Shown here piece by piece: positions 17,922 through 26,462 of a stretch of DNA of 64,000 bases. Made by a program: the position numbers and the translations under genes. The notes under the pieces were generated by a model. It made no database searches, had not been told where the DNA came from, and was given only the letters and a program-made list of their open reading frames with translations. Each line of letters opens with the position of its first letter. Positions within the stretch are counted from its first letter, which is position 1. Origin of the DNA: Paenibacillus rubinfantis (GTDB lineage Bacteria > Bacillota > Bacilli > Paenibacillales > Paenibacillaceae); NCBI RefSeq assembly GCF_001486505.1, contig NZ_LN909064.1, forward strand, positions 1 through 64,000, written 5' to 3'.

Positions 17922-18752
17922 ATGTTGATCGATTATCATACACATCACGAACGCTGCGGCCATGCCGTTGGCGCGTTGGAGGATTACATTCGCCGGGGGA
18001 TCGAGATCGGTTTGTCCCAGCTGGGTCTCTCCGACCATATGCCGCTGCTGCATGTCGATCCGGCCAAGTATTATCCGGAGATGGCCATGCCGATGGAGGA
18101 GTTGCCTCGCTATGTCGAGGAGGCTTTTCGGCTAAAGGAGAAATACCGCGGGCAAATCGAGGTCCGAGTTGGCCTGGAAGGCGATTATATCGAAGGATGG
18201 GAAGCGCGGATCGAGCAGATTGTCAAAGCCTATCCTTGGGATTATGTGATCGGATCGGTACATTTTCTCGGGGAATGGGACGTCTCGGATTTCCGTCAGG
18301 TGCATCACTGGGAAGGCCAGGACGTGTTTGCGGTGTATGAGCGGTATTATGATGCCGTGACAAAAGCTGCGCAAACCGGGTTTTACGATTTCCTCGGCCA
18401 CCTCGACGTCATCAAGCGGTTTGGGTACAAACCGGGGCCGGAGCGGGAGGAAGAGACGATCCAGCTGGAGCGTCGGGCCCTGGCTGCCGTGAAGGAAGCC
18501 GGGATCGCGATGGAGCTCAACGCCTCGGGGTTGTCCAAGCCGTGCGCCGAGATGTTCCCAAGCGAACGGATCCTGCGGGCGGCGATCGAGATGGGGATTC
18601 CGCTCACCGTCGGATCGGACGCCCATGATCCGCTGAAGCTGAGCGAACACCTGGATCAAGCGCGTGCCCTACTGTACAATTTGGGCGTGCGGGAGCTGGC
18701 AACCTTTGAAGGACGGCGGCGTACGATGATTCCTCTGGGGGTCGGGAAGTAA
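17922..18752 (+). CDS. hisJ: Histidinol-phosphatase, PHP family
   Basis: A PHP-domain phosphatase of 276 residues that hydrolyses histidinol phosphate. The metal-binding DYHTHHERCGHA at residues 4-15 is the PHP motif; GSVHFLG, FLGHLDVIKRFG and TVGSDAHDP supply the other histidines and aspartates. It follows hisIE at 17 bases, in place of the HAD-type phosphatase domain found fused to HisB in enterobacteria. Confidence 0.92.
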   Translation: MLIDYHTHHERCGHAVGALEDYIRRGIEIGLSQLGLSDHMPLLHVDPAKYYPEMAMPMEELPRYVEEAFRLKEKYRGQIEVRVGLEGDYIEGWEARIEQIVKAYPWDYVIGSVHFLGEWDVSDFRQVHHWEGQDVFAVYERYYDAVTKAAQTGFYDFLGHLDVIKRFGYKPGPEREEETIQLERRALAAVKEAGIAMELNASGLSKPCAEMFPSERILRAAIEMGIPLTVGSDAHDPLKLSEHLDQARALLYNLGVRELATFEGRRRTMIPLGVGK

Positions 18753-18858
18753 GCCGACGGTAGTGACCGTAGGTGTGGCGCTGGACGGCAAACCTGAATC
18801 CATGTACGATAAAAGAGTAGGCATGTCCAAGTCATAAATAAGGATTCGGGAGGATGTT

Positions 18859-19806
18859 ATGGAAGCCAAAATGCGCATGTTTTCCGGTTCGTCCAATCCG
18901 AAGCTGGTGTCGGATATCTGCGGCCGGCTGGGGATTGAACCCGGAAAGGTCAAGTTGTCGCGCTTCAAAAGCGGAGAAATATATGTGCATTATGAGGAAA
19001 GTATCCGTAATTTCGACGTGTTTCTGGTCCAGTCGCTGTCCCATCCGATCAATGAGCTGTTCGTCGAGCTGCTGGTGATGATCGATGCGGCGAAGCGGGC
19101 CTCTGCTAGAACGATCAACGTCATCATGCCTTATTACGGTTACGCTCGGCAGGAGCGCAAATCCGCGCCGCGGGAGCCGATTTCGGCCAAGCTGCTTGCG
19201 GACGTGCTGACGACGGCGGGGGCCAATCGGGTCGTCACGATCGACTTGCACGCGCCGGCGATCCAAGGCTTCTTCAATATTCCGGTCGATCATTTGACCG
19301 CGCTGGACTTGATGACCGATTATCTGAAGGCTCAGCAGATCCCGAACCCTGTGATCGTCTCGCCGGATGCGGGACGCGCTTCGATGGCGGAGAAGCTGGC
19401 CAATGGGTTGGACTCGCCGTTTGCGATTATGATCAAGAAGCGCCCTACGCACAACGAGTCGGTGATCACGCATGTGATTGGCGATGTTGCCGGACATACG
19501 CCGATCATTATTGAGGATTTGATCGATACCGGGTCCACGATCGTCAACGTGGTGGAGGGTCTGAAGGAACGGGGAGCGACGGATGCTTACGTGTGCGCGA
19601 CGCACGGACTCTTTTCCGAAAATGCCCTGGACAAGCTGAAGCACCCAAACATCCGGCAAGTGGTGGTTACTGATTCAATCGCGCAGCCGGAGTTGCATTC
19701 TTCGCATGTGCAGGTGCTCTCGGTCGCGCCGATGCTGGCCCGGGCCACGCAGTTTATCCTGGAGGGCGGATCCATCGCCGCTTTGTTTAAGGATCGTGGA
19801 ATTTAA
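18859..19806 (+). CDS. prs: Ribose-phosphate pyrophosphokinase, divergent paralogue
   Basis: PRPP synthetase makes PRPP from ribose 5-phosphate and ATP. The 315-residue protein has the two phosphoribosyltransferase-like domains, the flexible-loop segment GYARQERKSAPREPISAKLL, and IDLHAPAIQGFFNIPVDHL. The PRPP loop reads EDLIDTGSTI and the preceding segment SPDAGRASMAE. Both differ from the usual bacterial forms (DIIDTAGT and SPDHGGV), so this is probably a second, divergent copy rather than the housekeeping enzyme. It lies downstream of hisJ, where it could supply PRPP to HisG. The start has GGGAGG. A terminator follows. Confidence 0.88.
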   Translation: MEAKMRMFSGSSNPKLVSDICGRLGIEPGKVKLSRFKSGEIYVHYEESIRNFDVFLVQSLSHPINELFVELLVMIDAAKRASARTINVIMPYYGYARQERKSAPREPISAKLLADVLTTAGANRVVTIDLHAPAIQGFFNIPVDHLTALDLMTDYLKAQQIPNPVIVSPDAGRASMAEKLANGLDSPFAIMIKKRPTHNESVITHVIGDVAGHTPIIIEDLIDTGSTIVNVVEGLKERGATDAYVCATHGLFSENALDKLKHPNIRQVVVTDSIAQPELHSSHVQVLSVAPMLARATQFILEGGSIAALFKDRGI

Positions 19807-19817
19807 TAGATAATTCT

Positions 19818-19842
19818 AAGCCGCCGTACGGGCGGCTTTTTT
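19818..19842 (+). terminator. Terminator after prs
   Basis: AAGCCGCC pairs with GGGCGGCTT around a four-base loop, followed by T6. Confidence 0.93.
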
Positions 19843-19876
19843 GTGTGCGCGTTTTTCCCCTGAGCCGGCTGGTGAT

Positions 19877-20269
19877 TCAGCGTTTCTTTGCGGCTTTTGC
19901 TTCAGCGATCCGACGGTTTTCCTCCAACCGAAAAAGAACGATTCGGCGAATCAGCTCCAGCGGCAGCGGCTGATCCAAGGGGAACTGTACGGACCCTTTG
20001 CCGCCTTTATAAGCGGACAGCTCCTCGGTAAATTCCTCCGTACCGCTGGGGGTGGGGTAAAAGCCGATGTGCTTCTTAAAAGCCGCAAAATGCACCAGGA
20101 TTTTGCCATCCGACTCAAACGTAGGCATTTGATAGCTGATTTTTTCAATTGCGGTCGGTGCGGTCTCTTGGATCAGCTTGCGGATCTGCTGCAGTCGATC
20201 CTGAATCTCCGGCGGGAATTGAATGATATATTCGTCGATTGTGGGAAATGGGGGTTGCTTGGCTTCCAT
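19877..20269 (-). CDS. DUF1801 protein (YdhG/iron-chaperone-like)
   Basis: A 130-residue cytoplasmic protein of the DUF1801 family, sometimes annotated as iron chaperone or YdhG-like. The segments TIDEYIIQFPPEIQDRLQQI, AIEKISYQMPTF and HIGFYPTPSGTEEF are typical. A biochemical role is not established by the sequence. It is transcribed against prs, with little space after the prs terminator, and its C-terminus is basic. Confidence 0.85.
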   Translation of the reverse strand: MEAKQPPFPTIDEYIIQFPPEIQDRLQQIRKLIQETAPTAIEKISYQMPTFESDGKILVHFAAFKKHIGFYPTPSGTEEFTEELSAYKGGKGSVQFPLDQPLPLELIRRIVLFRLEENRRIAEAKAAKKR

Positions 20270-20323
20270 AGATTTGATGGCTCCCTTCTTCTTGTCACTG
20301 CGATCCGAGCGGCAATTAACTTA

Positions 20324-20428
20324 TTATCGGTTCTTTTTATTTCGGAAGATGGACCAGATGACATAAACCAACAGGGCAAGGAATAATGCGGAGACGACGA
20401 TGTTTTCCCAGACAAATTCTACATACAC
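20324..20428 (-). CDS. Small single-helix membrane protein
   Basis: A 34-residue reading frame from a GTG. It contains one hydrophobic helix (NIVVSALFLALLVYVIWSIF) followed by the basic tail RNKKNR, the usual Nin-Cout arrangement reversed by the positive end. An AAAGGAG site lies 11 bases upstream, slightly far. It is divergent from the TPR gene. No family is recognised. The confidence reflects its small size; the clean helix and tail make it more than a chance frame. Confidence 0.45.
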   Translation of the reverse strand: MYVEFVWENIVVSALFLALLVYVIWSIFRNKKNR

Positions 20429-20633
20429 GATGGAAATAACTCCTTTCTCTGTAAATATCTTATTTATTCGGTTGGGAGCGGCGGTTTTCCTTCCGGCGTT
20501 GGCATATCCGTTATTTTCCGTCAGGATTCCCCGTGGGAGGACAGCTTCTCCTATGTTATACTGGGGAATGGAGAGTTTACCTGAGAGTGCGGGAAGTAGA
20601 CTGAGAAGAATGAATTCTAAGGAGGTGCCTTGC

Positions 20634-22370
20634 TTGAAGGAAAAGAAGCGACCGGCCAAAACCAAACGGGCGAAAGTGCTGCCCATCTCGATGGATGCGG
20701 GGTTTTTCTTCGAGAGAGCTGTCTCTTCGTTGGACCGTTATCGCTATGACAAGGCATTGAAATATTTTCGCAAAGCCGTGGAATATGAGCCGAGCAACCC
20801 GGTGAACCATTGCAATATGGCCGGGATTTTATCGGAAATGGGAGATTACGAGGCTTCTAACGAAGTATTGAACACCGTGCTGACGGAGATTGATCCGGCC
20901 ATGACGGAATGTTATTTCTATATGGCGAACAACTATGCCAACATGGATCAGTTCGAAGCGGCGGAAGAAGCGCTCATCCGTTACTTGGAAGAGGATGAAC
21001 ATGGGCAGTTCCTGAGCGAGGCCGAAGAGATGATCGACCTGCTGCAATACGAACTGGACCGGCCAACCAAATTGAAGAGCATCAAATCCCGGCATGGCGT
21101 CTACGAGCATGATCAGGCTCGCGCTTTGCTGGAAGAGGGGAAGTTCGCTCAAGCGGTCAAAATGCTGGAGGAACTGGTGCGAAACCGCCCCGACTTTCTG
21201 GCGGCTCGCAACAACTTGGCTCTAGGTTATTACTACCTGGGCTTGTTCCGCAAAGCACAGGATACGGTGGGTGAGGTGCTGGAGCAGGATCCCGGCAATT
21301 TGCACGGCTTGTGCAATCTGGCGATTTTTTATCAGCATGAAGGGAACCTTGAGGCGCTGGAGGAGCTGGCTGGACGATTGGAAATTATCGTGCCCTTCCA
21401 CCAGGAGCACGTATTTAAGCTGGCGACGACAATGGGGATTCTGGGCCGTCATGAAGCGGCCTTTGGCCATTTTAAACGGCTGCTGCGCAGCGAGGAGACG
21501 CTTTTGGACGCCAGTCTGTACCACTATGCGGCGGTAGCGGCGTACCATACCGGGCGGTCGGCTGAAGCGGAGCAGCTGTGGAAGCTGGGCAAAAGGATGG
21601 ATCCCGGCTCAAGTGTAGCCGACTATTACTTGAACTGTCTTGCCCAGGAGCGTGCGCATCCCGAGGCAGGGCCGTTCCCGGTGAATTATCAATACCTGCT
21701 CCCGTTTGAGGAGCAAATGAAGCGCTGGGAGATCACGGAGGACGGCATCCCGGCCGATTTGAAAGAGAATCCGCTGATTCGCTCTTCGTTCTTCTGGGCG
21801 CTGCGCCACGGTGATACCAAGACGAAGCTGCAGGTGATCCAGGCGCTTGGCCTAATCGCCGACCAGGAGGTTGAGGAAGCGCTGCAAGCCTTCCTGCTCG
21901 AGCCGGAGGAGGATGCCTACCTGAAGGAAATGGCATTGTTCGTGCTCCGGAATCTCGGCGTGAACCAGCCGCTGCCGGTTCGATCGGGAGCGACGACCAC
22001 TCTGATCGATCCCAGACGTGTGACGACGGAGCTGCCGGTTTGGCGGAGCGAATGGCAAGCGGTCGTCGATTTGGCGATGGACCAAATGAAGCGAAGCTTT
22101 GACCTCCAACAGCAGCATGATATGGAGACGTTATGGGCGGATTTTCTCACCCGATTATATCCGGATACGCCGGCAGTCTCGCATTTGGAGGGCTGGGCTG
22201 CGGCGCTTGAGTATTTGACGGCCAAAATGCACGGTCACTCCGTCACCTACGAGCAAGTAGCGCAGAAATACAATATTTCGGCGTCCACCGCGCGTCGTTA
22301 TGTTCAACGGGTGGATGAGGTGTGTGGCGTGAAGGAGAAGATCGCGGCGATTTTTCCATCAGTCCAATAG
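20634..22370 (+). CDS. TPR-repeat protein (YvcD-like)
   Basis: A 578-residue tetratricopeptide protein. Helix pairs such as YDKALKYFRKAVEYEPSNP, GDYEASNEVLNTVLTEIDP and GLFRKAQDTVGEVLEQDPGN run through the first two thirds. The C-terminus contains a helix-turn-helix-like stretch, VTYEQVAQKYNISASTARRY. The TTG start is supported by AAGGAGG eight bases upstream; an extended -10 box TGTTATACT lies at 20554. The position before trxB matches yvcD of B. subtilis, whose role is not established. TPR proteins usually act as protein-protein scaffolds. Confidence 0.82.
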   Translation: MKEKKRPAKTKRAKVLPISMDAGFFFERAVSSLDRYRYDKALKYFRKAVEYEPSNPVNHCNMAGILSEMGDYEASNEVLNTVLTEIDPAMTECYFYMANNYANMDQFEAAEEALIRYLEEDEHGQFLSEAEEMIDLLQYELDRPTKLKSIKSRHGVYEHDQARALLEEGKFAQAVKMLEELVRNRPDFLAARNNLALGYYYLGLFRKAQDTVGEVLEQDPGNLHGLCNLAIFYQHEGNLEALEELAGRLEIIVPFHQEHVFKLATTMGILGRHEAAFGHFKRLLRSEETLLDASLYHYAAVAAYHTGRSAEAEQLWKLGKRMDPGSSVADYYLNCLAQERAHPEAGPFPVNYQYLLPFEEQMKRWEITEDGIPADLKENPLIRSSFFWALRHGDTKTKLQVIQALGLIADQEVEEALQAFLLEPEEDAYLKEMALFVLRNLGVNQPLPVRSGATTTLIDPRRVTTELPVWRSEWQAVVDLAMDQMKRSFDLQQQHDMETLWADFLTRLYPDTPAVSHLEGWAAALEYLTAKMHGHSVTYEQVAQKYNISASTARRYVQRVDEVCGVKEKIAAIFPSVQ

Positions 22371-22476
22371 TTTGCGGGTAAAGCGGGTCCAACTTGGGGA
22401 AAATTTGATGGAGTATTCTATTTACATAGGAATCGAGGGTCGAGCCATTTCCTAGGAACCAAGGAGGTACGAACGT

Positions 22477-23436
22477 ATGCATAAAGTGTTGGTAATCGGA
22501 ACGGGGCCGGCTGGTCTTACGGCGGCGATTTATTTGGCGCGGGCGAACCTGAGCCCGGTTGTGATCGAAGGGCTGGAGCCCGGTGGTCAATTGACTACGA
22601 CTACGGAAGTGGAGAACTTCCCGGGCTTTCCGGAGGGCATTATGGGGCCCGAGCTGATGGACAATATGCGCAAGCAGGCGGAACGCTTCGGCGCGGAATT
22701 TAGGAACGGCTGGGTCGAGCAGGTCGATTTCTCGAAGCGGCCGTTCCAGGTGACGCTCGAGGGCGGCAATGTCCTGGAGTCCGAAACGGTCATCTTGTCG
22801 ACGGGGGCGTCGGCTAGGTATCTGGGTATTCCTGGCGAGCAGGAGAATGTGGGCCGAGGAGTCAGCACCTGTGCGACTTGTGACGGGTTCTTTTTCCGCG
22901 GCAAGAAACTTCTTGTCGTCGGAGGCGGCGACTCCGCGATGGAGGAAGCAAACTTTCTGACGCGATTTGCCACGGAGGTGACGATCGTGCATCGTCGGGA
23001 GGAGCTGCGGGCCTCCAAAATCATGCAGGATCGCGCCAAGGCCAACGAGAAAATTCGCTGGGCGTTGAACCGGACTCCGTTGGAAGTGGTGACGGACGAG
23101 GGCGGCGGCCAAGTGAAGGGGTTGAAGGTGCGGAACAATGCCGGTGCCCAGGAGGAGCTGCTGGAGGCCGACGGGGTGTTCGTGGCGATTGGCCATACGC
23201 CCAACACGAAGTTCCTTGGCGGCGCGGTGGAGACCGACGACCACGGTTATATCGTGGTGAAGCCGGGAACCACGGAGACGAACGTGCCGGGCGTTTTCGC
23301 CTGCGGCGACGTGCAGGATACGCGTTATCGCCAGGCGATCACGGCGGCTGGATCCGGCTGCATGGCGGCGATGGACTGCGAAAAGTTCCTGGAAGGCAGC
23401 ATGGTGCACGATTGGAGCGGCCCGACCGGGAGTTGA
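22477..23436 (+). CDS. trxB: Thioredoxin-disulfide reductase
   Basis: A flavoprotein that reduces thioredoxin with NADPH. The FAD-binding [14 protein letters not shown] is at residues 8-21. The redox-active CATC lies at about 133-136, followed by DGFFF. The NADPH site is [13 protein letters not shown], and the C-terminal FACGDVQD is the second FAD motif. At 319 residues it is standard length. The ATG follows AAGGAGG. Its 3' region runs straight into a 609-base tandem array before a terminator. Confidence 0.97.
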   Translation: MHKVLVIGTGPAGLTAAIYLARANLSPVVIEGLEPGGQLTTTTEVENFPGFPEGIMGPELMDNMRKQAERFGAEFRNGWVEQVDFSKRPFQVTLEGGNVLESETVILSTGASARYLGIPGEQENVGRGVSTCATCDGFFFRGKKLLVVGGGDSAMEEANFLTRFATEVTIVHRREELRASKIMQDRAKANEKIRWALNRTPLEVVTDEGGGQVKGLKVRNNAGAQEELLEADGVFVAIGHTPNTKFLGGAVETDDHGYIVVKPGTTETNVPGVFACGDVQDTRYRQAITAAGSGCMAAMDCEKFLEGSMVHDWSGPTGS

Positions 23437-23473
23437 AGTAGAGGTAGGAAACACGGGGACAACGGAACAAACT

Positions 23474-24082
23474 ATATGAAAAACCGAATACAATGCGCCA
23501 AATCCGAGGATTCCGGCAAAATGTATTCGAAAAATCATATAGAATGGGGCCAGGTAGGGCCGAAGTCGAGAAATGTATATGAAAAATCGAATACAATGCG
23601 CCAAATCCGAGGATTTCGGCTAAATGTATTCGAAAAATCATATAGAATGGGGCCAGGTAGGGCCGAAGTCGAGAAATGTATATGAAAAATCGAATACAAT
23701 ACGCCAAATCCGAGGATTCTGGCTAAATGTATTCGAAAAATCATATAGAATGGGGCCAGGTAGGGCCGAAATCGAGAAATGTATATGAAAAATCGAATAC
23801 AATACGCCAAATCCGAGGATTCCGGCAAAATGTATTCGAAAAATCATATAGAATGGGGCCAGATGCGGCCGAAGTCGAGAAATGTATATGAAAAATCGAA
23901 TACAATGCGCCCAATCCGAGGATTTCGGCTAAATGTATTCGAAAAATCATCTAGAATGGGGCCGGATGCGGCCGGAATCGAGAAATGTATATGAAAAATC
24001 GAATACAATACGCCAAATCCGAGGATTCCGGCAAAATGTATTCGAAAAATCATATAGAATTGGGCCAGGTAGGGCCGAAATC
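23474..24082. repeat. Tandem array of six 103-bp units, each a dimer of 51/52-bp halves
   Basis: The unit begins at G23478, 23581, 23684, 23787, 23890 and 23993, exactly 103 bases apart; the sixth copy is cut short by a terminator. Each unit splits into two related halves. Half A starts AAATGTATATGAAAAATCGA and half B starts AAATGTATTCGAAAAATCAT, and both continue with ATA(C/G)AATG. Half A ends with a small AAATCC/GGATTT hairpin. Half B ends with GGCC, about five variable bases, and GGCC. Substitutions fall mostly in the loop between the two GGCC blocks. The array lies 37 bases after trxB, in what should be its 3' untranslated region. Confidence 0.92.
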
Positions 24083-24112
24083 AAAAGGACGCCGAGATCG
24101 GCGTCCTTTTGC
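24083..24112. terminator. Bidirectional terminator between trxB and the response regulator
   Basis: AAAAGGACGCCGA pairs with TCGGCGTCCTTTT almost without a loop, giving T runs on both strands. Confidence 0.9.
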
Positions 24113-24129
24113 GCGTCTACCGTGTGCGC

Positions 24130-24732
24130 CTAGATCCAGCCGTTCTCCTCGGCGAGGCGGACCGCTTCGATCCGGCTTTTGACCTCTAGCTTGTTCAAAA
24201 CTTCCGAAATATAGTTGCGAACGGTGCCGTAGGACAAGTGTAGGGAGGCGGCGATCTCCCCGGCGGTTCGGCCTTCGGCCGCCAGCCGAAGGATTTCCTG
24301 CTCGCGAGCGGTCAAGGGATTGTCCCGGCGGAGGCTGCCGAATACCAGCTCTGGCGAAGCCTCGCGGTGGCCAGCCATCACCCGGCGAATCGCTTCCGCC
24401 AAGCGGTCGCTGGACTCGTCTTTGAGCAGGTAACCTTGGACGCCGGTTTTCACCGCTCGCTCGAAATAGCCCGGCCGGGCAAACGTCGTCAGGATGATGA
24501 CACGGCAGGGCGATCCCTGCGCCTGCAGCTTCTCGGCGACCTCAAGCCCGCTCATCAGCGGCATCTCGATGTCCATCAAGCAGACATCGGGGTGCAGGGC
24601 TTCGATGAGCGCCAGCGCCTCGGCGCCGTCCCCGGCCTGGCCGACGACCTCGAGGTCGTCCTCCAGGTCCAGCAGGGAAGCGAGGGCTCCCCGCAACATC
24701 CGTTGATCTTCCGCAATCACGATGCGAATCAT
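24130..24732 (-). CDS. NarL/LuxR-type response regulator (YvfU-like)
   Basis: A 200-residue response regulator. The receiver domain has RIVIAEDQRMLRGALASLL at the start, the phosphoacceptor region DVCLMDIEMP at about residues 50-59, TTFA and the lysine in YLLKDES. The LuxR-type helix-turn-helix (LTAREQEILRLAAEGRTAGE onward) occupies the last 65 residues. It overlaps the end of the kinase gene by four bases (ATGA). The gene order ATPase-permease-kinase-regulator resembles yvfRSTU of B. subtilis, where the pair is expected to control the adjacent exporter. Confidence 0.93.
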   Translation of the reverse strand: MIRIVIAEDQRMLRGALASLLDLEDDLEVVGQAGDGAEALALIEALHPDVCLMDIEMPLMSGLEVAEKLQAQGSPCRVIILTTFARPGYFERAVKTGVQGYLLKDESSDRLAEAIRRVMAGHREASPELVFGSLRRDNPLTAREQEILRLAAEGRTAGEIAASLHLSYGTVRNYISEVLNKLEVKSRIEAVRLAEENGWI

Positions 24733-24950
24733 GCGGTTTCACCTTCTTTGTTGGCTTCTTTCACGATAAGCGGGATGGCGATCCGCAGGCGGGTGCCTTG
24801 GCTGGAGCCGGAGCCGGAGTCGGAACCATGGCCAGGGGGCGATTCCGCAGTGGGATCGGCCAAGTGCCCCGGCCCGACGCTTAACGCTCCATCGATAAGC
24901 GACAAGCGCTCGGCCATGCCTTTCAGGCCGTTGCCCGCGGCGCTGTCGCC
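24729..24950 (-). pseudogene. Sensor kinase, C-terminal fragment
   Basis: The C-terminal end of the histidine kinase is recognisable: GNGLKGMAERLSLIDGAL is the last ATP-binding (G2) box, and GTRLRIAIPL is the final strand. The frame is continuous to the stop, which overlaps the regulator start. Upstream it runs into the foreign 60-base block at 24952-25011. The part of the ATPase domain with the N box, about 50-60 residues by comparison with the family, is missing. The break is very probably an assembly defect, not a natural pseudogene. Confidence 0.8.
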
Positions 24951-24951
24951 C

Positions 24952-25011
24952 CCGGCTCTTATACACCTCTAGATCTGTCTAAGCGACAGGGGATGGGAGA
25001 TCGGAAGAGCG
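24952..25011. other. Sequencing-adapter sequence inside the kinase gene (assembly artefact)
   Basis: Positions 24952-24970 match 16 of 19 bases of CTGTCTCTTATACACATCT. Positions 24971-24989 match 16 of 19 bases of AGATGTGTATAAGAGACAG. Head-to-head these are the two mosaic ends of the Nextera mate-pair junction. After GGGATGGG, positions 24998-25011 are AGATCGGAAGAGCG, an exact match to the start of the Illumina TruSeq adapter. The adapter sequences are recalled from general knowledge, not searched. The block replaces native sequence of the kinase. Confidence 0.9.
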
Positions 25012-25716
25012 CTCCCGCACCTGCCGCAGCGCCGCCCGCGAGGTGCGCTGGATCTCCCGCGCCTCGGCCTGGGCCCGCTCAGTGTCCTTAGCCGCGAGCT
25101 TCTCGACGAGCTGGCTTTTGAGCGTGATCAAGGACAACGTATGCCCCAACGTATCATGTAAATCGCGGGCGATCCGCATTCGCTCCTCGCGTTTGATCAG
25201 CTCCTTGATCTGCTCATTAGCCCGGTCGAGCTCCTGCTCTAGGTGCTGCCGTCTCGCCATCGAGCGGATCCCGTACGGCATCACCAGCATGATCACCAGA
25301 AAGGGGACCAAGAACGGCAGATCGCTGGGCACCAATTCCCGGTAACCGCTGAGGAGCGACAGCACCTCCACCGCGGCAAAACACGATATCGCCACATTAA
25401 ATTTCTTGTGATCGGTATACCAACCGATAAAGTTCGAGGTGAAGAAGCCCATATAGAAGTTGTACGGACCGTAAAACACGCAAAGCGCCAGAATCAGGGC
25501 CATTTGCAGCGCAAGCCACAAGTTAAAGGTTTTGCCGGTCGTCCAATACATCTGGCGGTACGTCACCGCAAAGAGTACAATCATCGCATAACCAATGAGC
25601 AGCTTAACCCCTTGCTCTCCGCGAATGTTGACGGCAGGAAGAGCCAGATAGATCGGCCAGATGTAAGGGAACCAGCCGTATTTTCTCGGAAATAATTCGA
25701 ACCTGCCGAACCTCAT
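25012..25716 (-). CDS. Sensor histidine kinase (YvfT/DesK-like), N-terminal part
   Basis: The intact part holds several membrane segments (about residues 10-150), then the dimerisation domain with the phosphorylated histidine in RIARDLHDTLGHTLSLITLK (about residues 180-199). It continues through RTSRAALRQVRE, after which the reading frame enters adapter sequence and meets a false stop at 24979. In the family the next segment would carry the ATP-binding N box. The gene starts six bases before the permease stop on the minus strand. The real gene almost certainly continues to 24729 with about 150-200 bases missing from this assembly. Confidence 0.88.
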
Positions 25717-25722
25717 GCTTCA

Positions 25723-26460
25723 TTACACCGCTTCCTGTTTTTTTCGGATATAAGTGGATAGTACCATAAACAGAAAGAGGTAGCCCAGCAAAATCAAGAC
25801 GTTCCGCCAACTCGGAACCTTCCCCTGAACGATCGCCCAGGCCCCGCCCCCAAACTGGTAGGAAGGCAGCCACTTGCCGATGGCCTGCATCACCTTGGGC
25901 AGCGATTCGATCGGCATCCACATGCCCCCCGTTACCGCCAAAGCCAGGTATAGTGCGTTGCTGACGCCGCTCGCCGTATCCACGCGCTTCATCAGCCCGA
26001 CCAACGTCCCAAGTGCGAGAAAAGGAAGCGAAGCTGCTACAATCCATAAGCCGCTGTAGATCCAGAGGTGCCAAGGCAGCGATACTCCATTAATCAGATA
26101 ACCAGCGATAAAAATAAACACGACGGAAAACAGGTGCATCATGGTCTGGCCGAACATTTTGCCGAAGAAGTACACCGAGCCGGGCAACGGCGTGATTCGC
26201 ATGAAGGTCGACCAACCCTGGGTGCGTTCTTGAACCAGCCGGATGCCCAGGGTCATGATCGCCGAACCCATCACGCTAAATGTTGTCATCGACATCAAGT
26301 AATGCGCCTGCCATGCTCCCACATTGTCGGCGCCGGTATCGACCACGCGCGTGAAGATAAAGTAGAACATAACCGGCATCAACAGCGACCAGAATACATA
26401 ATAGGGATTGCGGAACACCCGTAGCAGCTCCGCTTTGCATTGCATCGTAATCGTACGCAT
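25723..26460 (-). CDS. ABC-2 type permease (YvfS-like)
   Basis: A 245-residue integral membrane protein with six predicted hydrophobic segments. It has the ABC-2 exporter region around GTLVGLMKRVDTASGVSNAL and a long first loop (SVMGSAIMTLGIRLVQERTQ). It follows its ATPase gene by two bases. Exporters of this class with a DesK/DesR-like system often confer resistance to membrane-active antibiotics, as in LnrLMN or YvfRS; the substrate here is unknown. Confidence 0.9.
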   Translation of the reverse strand: MRTITMQCKAELLRVFRNPYYVFWSLLMPVMFYFIFTRVVDTGADNVGAWQAHYLMSMTTFSVMGSAIMTLGIRLVQERTQGWSTFMRITPLPGSVYFFGKMFGQTMMHLFSVVFIFIAGYLINGVSLPWHLWIYSGLWIVAASLPFLALGTLVGLMKRVDTASGVSNALYLALAVTGGMWMPIESLPKVMQAIGKWLPSYQFGGGAWAIVQGKVPSWRNVLILLGYLFLFMVLSTYIRKKQEAV

Positions 26461-26462
26461 CG

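Noticed and set aside
22243..23604. 453-residue minus-strand frame opposite trxB
   Set aside because: Antisense to a clear trxB gene and starting inside the tandem array; no domain recognised.
23535..24053. Several overlapping 65-70 residue proteins on both strands of the tandem array
   Set aside because: The unit length of 103 shifts the frame each time, so the same peptide text appears in all frames and stops. This is a by-product of the repeat, with no ribosome-binding sites.
23474..24082. CRISPR array
   Set aside because: Units are 103 bases long and nearly identical throughout; there are no unique spacers between short repeats, and no cas gene is nearby.
24130..25716. Natural inactivation of the YvfT-like kinase by an insertion sequence
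   Set aside because: The inserted 60 bases have no terminal inverted repeats of a bacterial element or target duplication, and they match sequencing-library adapters.
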